DNA from: Paraliobacillus salinarum | Lineage (GTDB): Bacteria > Bacillota > Bacilli > Bacillales > Amphibacillaceae | NCBI RefSeq assembly: GCF_014083865.1 | Contig: NZ_JACEFA010000015.1 | Span: 1 to 58,246 of the forward strand | Reading direction: 5' to 3' | Length of the DNA stretch: 58,246 nucleotides | Shown here: positions 34,071-42,788 of the stretch, one piece after another | Numbering within the stretch: position 1 is the first letter of the stretch | Layout: each line of letters begins with the position of its first letter | Made by a program: the position numbers and the translations under genes | The notes under the pieces: model-generated | What the model saw: the letters and a program-made list of their open reading frames with translations, nothing else | Database searches by the model: none | Told to the model about the DNA's origin: nothing

Positions 34071-34898
34071 TTTGCCTTTTATTTTAGGGTATTGCTCTTT
34101 TAGTAAGGCGTTAATCTCGCCACCCACTATGATAATCATTCCGGAAATAAAGAACCAAATCATTAATACAATGACACTACCTAAGCTTCCATATGTAGCC
34201 GAATAATTTCCGAGCGTCGTCACGTAATACGAAAAAGCCAGGGATACAAGTTGCCAGCCAATTGTAGCAAATACAGCACCTACTGCAACGTTTCTAAAAC
34301 TCACCCGTTTGTTAGGAGCAAGCTTGTATAGTGCTAAAAGAACAACAAACAAGACAAAAGAAGAAATCACCCAACGCAACGTGTTCCAAATTTCAAGAAA
34401 ACCTGCTGATAAGCCCAAAAATGAAAATATAAAAATACCTATTTGCTTTCCGAATATAGGCAGAAGGAATGCCATTACAATAACCAGCAGCATGGCAATA
34501 GTCAAGACGATCGCGATCAGGCGCGAAACAATAAAAGAACGATTTTCTTCTACATCATATGCTTTATTAAATGCTCGCATAATCGCATTGATTCCATTGG
34601 ACGCTGACCATAGCGTACCAATAATCCCGATAGACAACAAACCACCATTACGCTGTTCTGATATGTGATCAATATTTGTCTCAATTAGCTCTAATATCTC
34701 AGCCGGGGCGTACGCAGAAAAGAATCCAATAACATCTACGTTATCTAATGGAATATACCCAATCAAAGTCACCAAAAAAATTAAGAAGGGAAATAGAGAA
34801 AGTAATAAAAAATAAGCTAATTGTGCCGACAATCCAGCTACATCATCTTCATTTATTCGTATAATCAATTGTTTTATAAAAGAAGCAGCTTTTTGCAT
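34068..34898 (-). CDS. yfkH: YihY/BrkB-family membrane protein (YfkH)
   Basis: The 276-aa protein has six or so membrane helices and the YihY motifs DVAGLSAQLAYFLLLSLFPFLIFL (~18-41), LLSIGIIGTLWSASNGINAIMRAFNKAYD (~95-123) and YVTTLGNYSATYGSLGSVIVLMIWFFISGMIIIVGGEINA-type C-terminal half. The family was once called ribonuclease BN, but is now regarded as membrane proteins of unknown role. It follows yfkJ-yfkI, the same order as in B. subtilis, 75 bases beyond yfkI. Confidence 0.88.
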   Translation of the reverse strand: MQKAASFIKQLIIRINEDDVAGLSAQLAYFLLLSLFPFLIFLVTLIGYIPLDNVDVIGFFSAYAPAEILELIETNIDHISEQRNGGLLSIGIIGTLWSASNGINAIMRAFNKAYDVEENRSFIVSRLIAIVLTIAMLLVIVMAFLLPIFGKQIGIFIFSFLGLSAGFLEIWNTLRWVISSFVLFVVLLALYKLAPNKRVSFRNVAVGAVFATIGWQLVSLAFSYYVTTLGNYSATYGSLGSVIVLMIWFFISGMIIIVGGEINALLKEQYPKIKGK

Positions 34899-34973
34899 AC
34901 CCTATATTCGCCCTCTCAACTATTTTCTGCGCTCCACCGTATGAACCAACATTTCAACATATGATGACACTAT

Positions 34974-35261
34974 TTAATTTATGTTTCTTTTTTCTTCGAT
35001 TTGCTCAACTGTTTTTTCAAATTTGCTAATTAAAGCGATCGCTGTATCAAAACCATCAAGCATTGTTCTAGAAACCGTTTCGTATTGATTTCTAACTTCG
35101 GAAACAAAATCAGATGGATGTGTCATGAAAAAGGTTGTTTTTTGATTAACATTTTTCAATTTCCCTTTCACAGACATTCGTGTATCACGGTCTAGAAGTG
35201 TTAACGCGCCTCCAACAACAGCACCTACGATCATTCCTTTTGCTAATAGATTCTTCTTCAT
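34974..35261 (-). CDS. yfkI: YfkI-like small protein (YtxH-type)
   Basis: The 95-aa protein has one N-terminal glycine-rich membrane segment (KGMIVGAVVGGALTLLDRDTR, YtxH-like) and a helical, charged tail with FEKTVEQIEEKRN. Position between yfkJ (two bases upstream) and yfkH matches B. subtilis yfkI. AGAGAGGTG precedes the ATG. No molecular role is known. Translational coupling with yfkJ is likely. Confidence 0.7.
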   Translation of the reverse strand: MKKNLLAKGMIVGAVVGGALTLLDRDTRMSVKGKLKNVNQKTTFFMTHPSDFVSEVRNQYETVSRTMLDGFDTAIALISKFEKTVEQIEEKRNIN

Positions 35262-35263
35262 GT

Positions 35264-35734
35264 TTATACACCTCTCTCTTGTTTAATTTCCGCAAGTAGC
35301 GCTTTACAACCTTTGTCTACTAAATGATACGTGTAATCAAAGTTCTTTGTGAAATATGGATCTGGCACATTTTCCTCTTCTGCTTTCTCTACATAATCCA
35401 TTAATCTAGCAACCTTTACACCCTCAACCTCTTTCTCGATCGCTTCTAAGTCATGCATGTTTTGTTGATCCATCGCAACAATATAATCGAACTTTTCCCA
35501 GTCCGCTTTCACAACTTGCCTTGCTTGCATACCTTCATAAGAGATATTTCTTTGCTCCAAAATTTTTCTTGTTCCTTCATGAGGCGGATTACCGACATGC
35601 CAGTCTCCAATTCCAGCAGAGTCAATATGGAATTTATCAGCAATGCCCTCTTCTTCTACTAATCGACGAAAAACCGCTTCTGCCATTGGAGATCTACAAA
35701 TATTACCTAAACAAACAAATAATACATTTATCAT
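35264..35734 (-). CDS. yfkJ: Low-molecular-weight protein tyrosine phosphatase YfkJ
   Basis: The 156-aa enzyme begins MINVLFVCLGNICRSPMAEA with the LMW-PTP P-loop (Cys8 nucleophile, Arg14) and has the general acid in NVPDPYF (~119-125). It removes phosphate from tyrosine-phosphorylated proteins; B. subtilis YfkJ is linked to stress resistance. GGTGG precedes the ATG. It heads a probable yfkJ-yfkI-yfkH operon. Confidence 0.92.
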   Translation of the reverse strand: MINVLFVCLGNICRSPMAEAVFRRLVEEEGIADKFHIDSAGIGDWHVGNPPHEGTRKILEQRNISYEGMQARQVVKADWEKFDYIVAMDQQNMHDLEAIEKEVEGVKVARLMDYVEKAEEENVPDPYFTKNFDYTYHLVDKGCKALLAEIKQERGV

Positions 35735-35830
35735 ATCTATACCACCTATCCTGTTAAATTAGTCTTCATTATACGAAAAAACTGCTATTATTGAAAATAT
35801 TTGGCTTATTATTCCTAAACATCATGATGC

Positions 35831-36553
35831 CTATTTGGACTGGCTTGAAATAGCAGATTGAATGGTCTGCTGAAGCTGTTCTGCTATTGTATGACTTTTC
35901 ATTTCTTTATATTGATCTGGCATGATGGGATCACATACCGTCAAACGAACATGGTCACCTTTCATTTTCATATCATTTGCTTCTAGAAGTTTATATGTAC
36001 CATTTATAGCAATTGGAACGATGGGCACATTTGCTCTTGTTGCTAAGCGAAGGCTACCTGACTTAAAGGTTTGAACCTCTCCCCCACGACTTCTAGTTCC
36101 TTCTGGAAAAATCACCATAGATTGACCTGCCTTTAAGCTTGCAATCCCGTCATCAATCACTTTGATCGCAGCCCTTCTATTTGAACGATCAATAAATACA
36201 CATTTCAGTTCTTCCATCCATGAAGATATGATTGGAATTTTCTTAATTTCTTTTTTTGCGATGAACCCTAATGGCTTATCAACATAGCCTAGGAGAACTA
36301 GGATATCAAACATTCCTTGGTGATTCGCAACAAATAACACCGGTCCTTCTGGAAGCTTATCCATCCCCTCAACATCAATGGTTGATTTCGTTCGTTTAAA
36401 TACTTTTTGCGACACTTCTTTTGGTGTTGCGAAAATCTGACCTCTCTTTTCACTAAATGGAACATGATCCGGTATACGCCTTACCTTCATTAATTTAGGA
36501 AAACTTTTTAAAACTAATAACCCCGCATACAAATAAATAATAATTGTTTTCAA
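35831..36553 (-). CDS. plsC: 1-acyl-sn-glycerol-3-phosphate acyltransferase
   Basis: The 240-aa enzyme begins MKTIIIYLYAGLLVLKSFPKL, a membrane anchor, and has the acyltransferase motifs: VANHQGMFDILVL (HxxxxD as NHQGMFD, ~85-91), KKEIKKIPIISSWM, IFPEGTRSRGG (~155-165) and VPIVPIAINGTY. It adds the second acyl chain to make phosphatidic acid at the inner membrane. The TTG at 36553 is preceded by GAGAGGTG; the longer frame upstream has no ribosome site and does not resemble the family. Confidence 0.9.
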   Translation of the reverse strand: MKTIIIYLYAGLLVLKSFPKLMKVRRIPDHVPFSEKRGQIFATPKEVSQKVFKRTKSTIDVEGMDKLPEGPVLFVANHQGMFDILVLLGYVDKPLGFIAKKEIKKIPIISSWMEELKCVFIDRSNRRAAIKVIDDGIASLKAGQSMVIFPEGTRSRGGEVQTFKSGSLRLATRANVPIVPIAINGTYKLLEANDMKMKGDHVRLTVCDPIMPDQYKEMKSHTIAEQLQQTIQSAISSQSK

Positions 36554-36787
36554 AACTACACCTCTCCAACTGAATCTATATCTCAGCTCTATATTTTTTA
36601 ATTTGACATAGACCTTTATCCCATAAAAACCGCCATATTCCATAGCGCTCCTCAGATAAAATATTAGAAATAAACAGTCCACCTTCTATTATAAAATATT
36701 TTTTCCAAAGATGGAATGCACATGACTTTTCGTGAATCAATTCAGATGTTACAATGCCGTTAAGTTTGAAATGAAAGGATGAGCAAT

Positions 36788-36919
36788 ATGCATATTGGAA
36801 GTAAAGGTTGGTATGTCGAGCAGTTAAAGCGTATTGGCATTCGACGTTTGGAAGGTAGGAAAATTGAAAAATTCAAAACACCAGTCCTTGCAAATTTGCT
36901 AGACGAAAAACAAAATTAA
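36788..36919 (+). CDS. yflJ: YflJ-like small protein (DUF2639)
   Basis: A 43-aa protein starting MHIGSKGWYVEQLKRIGIRR and ending ANLLDEKQN, matching the short DUF2639 family of B. subtilis YflJ (about 43 aa). GAAAGGATG precedes the ATG, and a terminator follows within ten bases of the stop, so it is an independent gene. Its function is unknown. Confidence 0.78.
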   Translation: MHIGSKGWYVEQLKRIGIRRLEGRKIEKFKTPVLANLLDEKQN

Positions 36920-36928
36920 CCTAAACAC

Positions 36929-36958
36929 GGAGGTGGCTCGTATAGCTACCTCTTTTTT
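36929..36958 (+). terminator. Terminator of the yflJ-like gene
   Basis: GAGGTGGCT (36930-36938) pairs with AGCTACCTC (36944-36952) with a single G-T pairing, around CGTAT, followed by TTTTTT. Confidence 0.88.
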
Positions 36959-37099
36959 GTTAAAACTAAGACAATAATGTACGGGTACAATATCATATTT
37001 AAAGGGAAATATTTATCGAAATGTTACCCGACCCCCATAAAAATTAGTAAAACTAAGAATTGCTATGATTGAAATATGAACATCATTGGAGGAAGTCGC

Positions 37100-38107
37100 A
37101 TGTTATCAAATGCTGAAATTGGAATAGATTTAGGAACAGCAAATATTTTAGTATATACAAAATCAAAAGGAATTATTTTAAATGAACCTTCAGTGGTTGC
37201 TATTAACTCTCAAAATAATCAAGTAGTTGCTGTTGGTAAAGAAGCAAAAGAAATGGTCGGTAAAACCCCCAGGCACATCATTCCGATTCGCCCATTAAGA
37301 GATGGGGTAATCGCCGACTATGATATTACAGCACAAATGTTAAAAGAAATTTTAAAGAAAGTAAGTAAAAAAGCTGGTGTATCCATGCGAAAGCCTACTG
37401 TTGTTGTTTGTACACCTTCAGGGAGCACATCAGTAGAAAGAAGAGCCATCCATAATGCAGTAAAAAGCTATGGCGCTAAAGAAGTACACCTAATCGAAGA
37501 GCCCATTGCAGCAGCTATCGGTTCTGACCTACCGGTAGATGAGCCAATTGCTAGTGTTATTGTTGATATCGGCGGAGGAACTAGTGAAGTCGCTATTATT
37601 TCTTTTGGTGGCGTAGTGTCTTGTAAATCCGCCAGAGTCGGCGGTGACAAATTAGACGAAGAAATCATTCAGTACATTCGTCGTCATTTCAACATCTTGA
37701 TCGGGGAAAGTACGGCTGAAAAAATAAAGATGGAAATTGGCTATGCGCTTATTGACCATCCTGAAGAATCCATGGAAGTAAGAGGGCGTGATCTAGTAAC
37801 AGGATTACCTCATGTGATCACGGTAACCTCCACACAGATCCAAGACGCCTTACAAGAATCGCTATTATCCATTCTAGAAACAATACACGCTACTTTAGAA
37901 AGCTGTCCACCTGAACTAAGTGGTGACATTGTCGATCACGGAATTACAATCACGGGTGGTGGCGCATTGATAAAAGGCATGCAAGAATGGTTATCAAGTA
38001 AAATTCATGTTCCTGTTCACTTGGCTGACAATCCGTTAGAATCCGTTGCCATCGGTACAGGAAAATCTTTAAAAATGATTCAAAAACTACAAAAAGCAAC
38101 AAAATAA
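37100..38107 (+). CDS. mreBH: Rod-shape-determining actin homologue MreBH
   Basis: The 335-aa protein has actin/MreB motifs: [14 protein letters not shown] (phosphate 1), [49 protein letters not shown] (phosphate 2) and [11 protein letters not shown] (adenosine). [13 protein letters not shown] and [14 protein letters not shown] match the MreBH paralogue more closely than MreB or Mbl as I know them. It guides cell-wall enzymes such as LytE during elongation. The length matches MreBH (335 aa). The ATG at 37100 follows GGAGG. An extended -10 TGCTATGAT lies at 37062-37069, and ACCCCC further upstream could belong to a SigI-type promoter. Its stop is inside the hairpin shared with crr. Confidence 0.9.
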   Translation: MLSNAEIGIDLGTANILVYTKSKGIILNEPSVVAINSQNNQVVAVGKEAKEMVGKTPRHIIPIRPLRDGVIADYDITAQMLKEILKKVSKKAGVSMRKPTVVVCTPSGSTSVERRAIHNAVKSYGAKEVHLIEEPIAAAIGSDLPVDEPIASVIVDIGGGTSEVAIISFGGVVSCKSARVGGDKLDEEIIQYIRRHFNILIGESTAEKIKMEIGYALIDHPEESMEVRGRDLVTGLPHVITVTSTQIQDALQESLLSILETIHATLESCPPELSGDIVDHGITITGGGALIKGMQEWLSSKIHVPVHLADNPLESVAIGTGKSLKMIQKLQKATK

Positions 38108-38146
38108 TGGGGCAAAGGGGTCTGACCCCTTTGTCCCATTATTTTG
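38100..38146. terminator. Long bidirectional hairpin containing the mreBH and crr stop codons
   Basis: AAAATAATGGGGCAAAGGGG and its near-perfect complement (to 38145) flank a tiny TCTGA centre, giving a ~21-bp stem with two mismatches. The mreBH TAA (38105-38107) and the crr stop (38139-38141) lie in opposite arms. The GGGGTCTGACCCC core is a motif I know from dispersed terminator-like palindromes in many bacteria. Confidence 0.85.
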
Positions 38147-38630
38147 TGTGTACGGTTAGTACGGTTGTTTCTCCTCTTGTGACGGTTTTGGAAGTTTCTT
38201 TGTCTAGTGATTCTACTTCATTTGTTATAACAAGCGGTGTAATGGTAGCTGCTTTTTCTGCTACAAAATCTAAATCAACTGTTACCAATTTATCGCCTGC
38301 TTTGACTTTGTCTCCTTGTTTCACATGAGCCTCAAATCCTTGTCCTTCTAAAGAAACTGTTTCTAATCCAATGTGTAATAAATATTCCACGCCAGCTTCT
38401 GATAAAATACCTATCGCATGCTTCGTCGGAAACAAATTAACAATCTCGCCTGAAACCGGAGCAACAAATTCACCATTCGTAGGTTTAAAAGCAATCCCAT
38501 CCCCCATCATTTTTTCTGAAAAGGTTGGATCTGGTACTTCCTCTAAAGAAACAAGTTCGCCTGTTACAGGTGCAAGCACAACTTCTGTATTAGCTGCTTC
38601 TTCTTTTTTTCCAAAAAGATTTTTAAACAT
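38139..38630 (-). CDS. crr: Glucose-type PTS EIIA domain protein (Crr-like)
   Basis: The 163-aa single-domain protein accepts phosphate from HPr on a histidine and passes it to a sugar-specific EIIB. The motifs are VLAPVTGELVSLEEVPDPTFSEKMMGDGIA, NLFPTKHAIGI (first active-site His) and LLHIGLETVSLEG (phosphorylated His), then GDKV and VTVDLDFV. Stand-alone glucose-type EIIA of this kind serves permeases that lack their own EIIA. The ATG at 38630 follows GAGGAGAGAG; the upstream extension is not conserved. Confidence 0.92.
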   Translation of the reverse strand: MFKNLFGKKEEAANTEVVLAPVTGELVSLEEVPDPTFSEKMMGDGIAFKPTNGEFVAPVSGEIVNLFPTKHAIGILSEAGVEYLLHIGLETVSLEGQGFEAHVKQGDKVKAGDKLVTVDLDFVAEKAATITPLVITNEVESLDKETSKTVTRGETTVLTVHTK

Positions 38631-38718
38631 AAAACTCTCTCCTCTGACTAAAGATATTGTGATCATTAATAACCTATACCCGTTATTACAACACGACAAG
38701 CTAAAAATTAAAATAAAA

Positions 38719-38937
38719 CTAATCCAATGTTTCTAATAAAGCTTTTAACTGCTTTACTTCCTCTTCAGATAAGGTGATTCCTTTTCCCATCTTTTCATAA
38801 TCAGGTGCCCAGTCCCTTAGGTCAAACTTCGGCTCGCGCTCATTCCATGAGATAAGATTTAATTCTTTTCTCCACCCCGTGCTTGATTCTGAAAGGACAC
38901 CAATAGTTTTTACAATTTCATATTTTATATTCGCCAT
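38719..38937 (-). CDS. ydbC: YdbC-family PC4-like small protein
   Basis: The 72-aa protein begins MANIKYEIVKTIGVLSESSTG and has TGWRKELNLISWNEREPKFDLRDWAP, the pattern of YdbC/PC4-type single-stranded nucleic-acid-binding proteins, then a short KGITLSEEEVKQLKALLE helix. The ATG at 38937 follows GGTGG. Lactococcal YdbC is known to bind ssDNA; the role in vivo is unclear. It is divergent from the DUF2164 gene. Confidence 0.83.
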   Translation of the reverse strand: MANIKYEIVKTIGVLSESSTGWRKELNLISWNEREPKFDLRDWAPDYEKMGKGITLSEEEVKQLKALLETLD

Positions 38938-38992
38938 ACTAATCCACCTTTTCCTTTGATATACTAAATAAAAATAGATAAGGAGCAATGTA

Positions 38993-39229
38993 ATGTCTCA
39001 TTCAATAACGTTAACGAAAGAAACAAAACAAGCACTAATAAGACAAATACAACATCATTATGAAGCAACTCACGATCTAGAAGTCGGCGAATTAGCTGCC
39101 TCTTTTACACTTGATTTCATTCTTGAAGAGATTGCGCCGATTATTTATAATCAAGCAATTGATGATGCACATGCTTATGCAATTGAAAAATTGGACGATC
39201 TCTTTGAACTCCAAAAGAGAACAAGATAA
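38993..39229 (+). CDS. DUF2164-family protein
   Basis: The 78-aa helical protein has ELAASFTLDFILEEIAPIIYNQAIDDA in its centre, the core of DUF2164 (small conserved proteins of unknown role). AAGGAG lies nine bases before the ATG. It is divergent from ydbC and convergent with the HAD gene. Confidence 0.78.
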   Translation: MSHSITLTKETKQALIRQIQHHYEATHDLEVGELAASFTLDFILEEIAPIIYNQAIDDAHAYAIEKLDDLFELQKRTR

Positions 39230-39295
39230 TAACCATCACCATATTCAATACGTATTATTTATAGAAGAGACACGGCAGAGATCATTCTCTTTAAG

Positions 39296-40063
39296 TTATT
39301 CTATTGTCCACTCAGCTAAACTGTCGATGGAGTGTGTCGGCTTTACTTCTATCGTCTCTACCTCTTCTTTCGTTGTGACACCGGAATAAACTAATAAAGA
39401 GTCAATTCCAGCGTTTATTCCAGCTAGAATATCTGTATGATAGTTATCACCAATCATAAGTGTCTCTTCTTTACTAGTGCCTAGCACTTCCAAAGCTTGT
39501 TCCACTATAATCGATTCTGGTTTCCCAATAAATTTTGGTTTTACACCTGTAGTAACAGACAACACGGAAATTAATGAACCTGAACCTGGCAAGAAGCCTC
39601 GTTCTGTTGGTAATGCTACATCACCATTCGTTGCGATAAAAGTTGCACCTTTCCGGATTTCTAACGCACCGATTGCTAACTTTTCATATGTAATCGAACG
39701 ATCCAGTCCCATGACTACAAAATCCACATCTTCGTCAGCTGACTGTAAACCTTCTTCAGCTAAAGCATGGTGCAAACCTTCCTCCCCAATCGCGTACACA
39801 CGCGCACCGGCTTGTTGTTCAGCTATGTAGGATGCTGTTGCCATACTTGTCGTGAATACTTGCTCTTCAGTTGCTGGTACATCCATGTCTTGTAATTTCT
39901 CTGCTACCTCTTTTGGATGCTTTGTGGAGTTATTCGTCACGAATAGATAAGGCATATTTTTGTCGTGCAATTCTTTAACAAAAGCTATCGCCGCATCAAT
40001 TTTCTCTGTACCTTTATACATCGTGCCATCTAAATCAATTAAAAAACCTTTATACTGCTTCAT
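39296..40063 (-). CDS. yutF: HAD-IIA phosphatase (YutF, NagD-like)
   Basis: The 255-aa enzyme begins MKQYKGFLIDLDGTMYKGTE (motif I, Asp nucleophile ~11) and has VTNNSTKHPKEVA (motif II), FIGKPESIIVEQAL (motif III) and MIGDNYHTDILAGINAGI (motif IV). It matches the TIGR01457 group, close to B. subtilis YutF, a sugar-phosphate or nucleotide-type phosphatase. The ATG at 40063 follows GGAGG; 22 upstream codons have no ribosome site. Confidence 0.9.
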   Translation of the reverse strand: MKQYKGFLIDLDGTMYKGTEKIDAAIAFVKELHDKNMPYLFVTNNSTKHPKEVAEKLQDMDVPATEEQVFTTSMATASYIAEQQAGARVYAIGEEGLHHALAEEGLQSADEDVDFVVMGLDRSITYEKLAIGALEIRKGATFIATNGDVALPTERGFLPGSGSLISVLSVTTGVKPKFIGKPESIIVEQALEVLGTSKEETLMIGDNYHTDILAGINAGIDSLLVYSGVTTKEEVETIEVKPTHSIDSLAEWTIE

Positions 40064-40237
40064 AATAAACCTCCAGCTAAATTTTAAAAAATATTTGTTA
40101 TTTTCTGAATACATGATACTATAGTACATAGCTAAAAAATATATCCGTTTCTATAACACAGTGTAAAATAGTTTAACTACATTTCGTTACATGATATTGT
40201 ATATTAGGTAACTAATTTCGTTTCTACAATTACACAT

Positions 40238-40270
40238 ACTATCTCTTATTGTATAACATTTTGAGATAGT
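40238..40270. promoter_or_regulatory. Inverted repeat upstream of zwf
   Basis: ACTATCTC (40238-40245) and GAGATAGT (40263-40270) form a perfect 8-bp inverted repeat with 17 bases between, 57 bp before the zwf ATG. It could be an operator or a leader hairpin. There is no T-run, so it is not a typical terminator. Confidence 0.4.
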
Positions 40271-40326
40271 CATGTAGTTAAATCAATTTATTTAATTAAA
40301 TTAAAAAAGTGAGGTAGTAATAGTCA

Positions 40327-41799
40327 ATGACATACCATACGCCAAAAGCAGTAATGATTATTTTCGGAGCGACTGGTGATTTAGCGAACCGTAAGCTTTA
40401 TCCATCACTATATCGCTTATACCGAAATGGTAAGCTATCTGAGAACTTCGCCGTAATTGGTGTTGCTAGAAGACCACTTACAAATGAAGATTTTCGTAAT
40501 AATATAAAGAAATCAATTGAGGAATTTGATGACCCTCATATTAACCCAGATGATTTCGCTTCGCACTTCCATTACAATCCATTTGATGTGCAAGATCTTA
40601 CGCATTACCAAAAGCTAAACGCATTAATTAATGAACTAGATGAGAAACACGAAACAAATGGTAATAGATTATTTTATTTAGCTATGGCACCTAATTTCTT
40701 TGGAACAATTGCAGCTAATTTAAAATCACAAGGGGTTACAGACAATAAAGGCTGGACACGACTAATTATTGAAAAACCGTTCGGTCATAACTTTGAAACT
40801 GCGCAACAGTTAAACAACCAAATTCGTCAAGCTTTTGATGAAGATCAAATTTATCGAATTGATCACTATTTAGGCAAAGATATGATTCAAAATATTGAAG
40901 TTGTACGGTTTGCTAATGCAATGTTTGAGCCTTTATGGAACAACCAATACATTTCAAACATTCAAGTAACATCCAGTGAAACACTTGGAGTAGAAGAACG
41001 CGGACGTTATTACGATGAGTCTGGTGCATTGCGTGACATGGTCCAGAACCATATGTTACAAATGGTTTCTTTGTTAGCAATGGAACCACCAGCTAGACTT
41101 AATCCAGATGATATTCGATATGAGAAGATCAAAGTATTACGTAGCTTAAAGTCCATTGATGAAAGTGATGTAGATCAATACTTTGTTCGTGGGCAATATG
41201 ATGAGGGAGAATTGGATGGCGAAAAGGTTGACGCTTATCGCGATAGTAACGGGGTTGATCCTGATTCCAACACTGAAACCTATGTTGCCGCTAAATTTAT
41301 GATTGATAATTTCCGATGGGCTGGCGTTCCGTTCTATGTTCGAACAGGAAAACGCATGGCGAAAAAGTCAACAGAAATTGTGATCCAATTTAAAGATTTA
41401 CCGATCAACCTCTATAAAGAAAAAGGCGACACAATTGATCCAAACTTGCTAGTTATTCAAGCACATCCAAATGAGAAGATCACCTTACACTTGAATGCTA
41501 AAAAAGGTGATTATGATACGACAAGTAAACCGATTACCATGTATTATGATAAAAATTATGCAAAAGATAGTTACTCACCAGAAGCATATGAAGTATTATT
41601 AAACGATTGCTTACATGGTGACTCAACGAACTTCGTACACTGGGATGAGGTAGCTCTCTCTTGGAAGTACATTGATATCATCTCTAAAGCATGGGAAGAG
41701 AAAAAAGCCGATTTTCCAAACTATAAATCAGGCACAAACGGTCCCAAAGCAGCTGATGAATTACTAGAAGCTAGTAACCATCACTGGTGGGAGTTATAA
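40327..41799 (+). CDS. zwf: Glucose-6-phosphate 1-dehydrogenase
   Basis: The 490-aa enzyme oxidises glucose-6-phosphate to 6-phosphogluconolactone, making NADPH, the first step of the oxidative pentose phosphate pathway. The motifs are FGATGDLANRKLYPSLYRLY (nucleotide binding), IEKPFGHNF and RIDHYLGKDMIQN (catalytic His and Lys), and the conserved VPFYVRTGKRM. The length is normal. GAGGTAG is a weak ribosome site before the ATG. gnd lies 1 kb away, convergent, so both oxidative steps are encoded here though not in one operon. Confidence 0.96.
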   Translation: MTYHTPKAVMIIFGATGDLANRKLYPSLYRLYRNGKLSENFAVIGVARRPLTNEDFRNNIKKSIEEFDDPHINPDDFASHFHYNPFDVQDLTHYQKLNALINELDEKHETNGNRLFYLAMAPNFFGTIAANLKSQGVTDNKGWTRLIIEKPFGHNFETAQQLNNQIRQAFDEDQIYRIDHYLGKDMIQNIEVVRFANAMFEPLWNNQYISNIQVTSSETLGVEERGRYYDESGALRDMVQNHMLQMVSLLAMEPPARLNPDDIRYEKIKVLRSLKSIDESDVDQYFVRGQYDEGELDGEKVDAYRDSNGVDPDSNTETYVAAKFMIDNFRWAGVPFYVRTGKRMAKKSTEIVIQFKDLPINLYKEKGDTIDPNLLVIQAHPNEKITLHLNAKKGDYDTTSKPITMYYDKNYAKDSYSPEAYEVLLNDCLHGDSTNFVHWDEVALSWKYIDIISKAWEEKKADFPNYKSGTNGPKAADELLEASNHHWWEL

Positions 41800-41811
41800 T
41801 TTATTTTAAAA

Positions 41812-41856
41812 AAACAAACGCTTGTGCATTTTAATGTCCAAGCGTTTGTTTTTTTA
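41812..41856 (+). terminator. Terminator of zwf
   Basis: AAACAAACGCTTG (41812-41824) pairs with CAAGCGTTTGTTT (41839-41851), followed by more Ts. The rest of the gap to the Nudix gene (to 42118) is AT-rich; beyond a small CTAACT/AGTTAG repeat I see nothing in it. Confidence 0.9.
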
Positions 41857-42118
41857 TATTTTCTGTTCCACTAATATCATCTTTATTGGCGTAACGCACA
41901 TTTACCCCATCACATAGCCAAAACAAAACAAATAAAATAAGAAGCAAACAACCCTATCCCGTCAAACACAAAAATATAATCCTATTTTGTTCTTTTCAAT
42001 ACTTGTCTCACTAACTATCCAGTTAGCATAACAACGGTAGTAACAATTTGTTAAATTAAAGCTTCCGTTTGTGTAAAAGGTAAAATAACGCACCCTTTAG
42101 TTGAACAAGATTTTTTCG

Positions 42119-42592
42119 TTATGTATTCTTTATTGTGACTTTACCCTCTTTATTATCTTCATGATTCCATTCAACTTGAACCTCAAATGTTCCGTCTTCA
42201 AAAAACAATGGGAATCTTCTTCGAATAGATTCTTGCATTGGAAGGTTATATGCTTCCTCTATATTTACCCAAACTACTTTTTCTTCTGGTGGTTCTTCAA
42301 GTAGTTCCCCTTTGAAATCTTTTGTAATGTAATTAAAAATCATATATCTATCCATAGCAACTGGATTTACATATTCATAAAGACCTTTATAAATGAGGTT
42401 ACATACCTCTAAGCCTGTTTCCTCTTTAACTTCTCTAATCGCACTATCTACTATACTTTCAGGAAATTCAACTTTTCCACCTGGTGGAATAAATCCTTTG
42501 AAATTATCGTGTTGTCTATCAAGTAGTAAAACTTTGTCTTCCTTTTGAATCATGCAGATCGTCCAAATTTTAAAATTTACAGAATTACTCAT
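42119..42592 (-). CDS. Nudix hydrolase (MutT/8-oxo-dGTPase-like)
   Basis: The 157-aa protein contains a complete Nudix box, GGKVEFPESIVDSAIREVKEE followed by TGLEV (~38-62), that binds the metal and cleaves a nucleoside diphosphate-linked substrate. The N-terminal KIWTICMIQKEDKVLLLDRQ and PPGGK suit 8-oxo-dGTP diphosphatase-type members. The ATG at 42592 follows AGGGGG; an upstream ATG lies before that site. The real substrate cannot be read from sequence. Confidence 0.87.
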   Translation of the reverse strand: MSNSVNFKIWTICMIQKEDKVLLLDRQHDNFKGFIPPGGKVEFPESIVDSAIREVKEETGLEVCNLIYKGLYEYVNPVAMDRYMIFNYITKDFKGELLEEPPEEKVVWVNIEEAYNLPMQESIRRRFPLFFEDGTFEVQVEWNHEDNKEGKVTIKNT

Positions 42593-42750
42593 TTCATTCC
42601 CCCTATTTTTCATTAAAATTTCACCATATATTTATTTGTTCTTCTTAAACTAACCCGCTCCGTTAGTTTAAGAAAGTTCCTTCACAAACTCCATATTTAT
42701 TTTAACATAAAATAACATCTAATTACCGTTTACTTACATCGCTTCGAAAC

Positions 42751-42782
42751 AAAAAACCAACTCAATTATGAGTTGGTTTTTA
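42751..42782 (-). terminator. Terminator of gnd
   Basis: AAAACCAACTC pairs with GAGTTGGTTTT around AATTAT (stems at ~42753-42763 and 42770-42780). On the minus strand it is followed by TTTTTT, directly beyond the gnd stop. Confidence 0.88.
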
Positions 42783-42788
42783 ATAGGC

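Noticed and set aside
41857-42118. Possible small gene or RNA after zwf
   Set aside because: Only a short CTAACT/AGTTAG inverted repeat is present, with no ribosome site, promoter pair or T-run.
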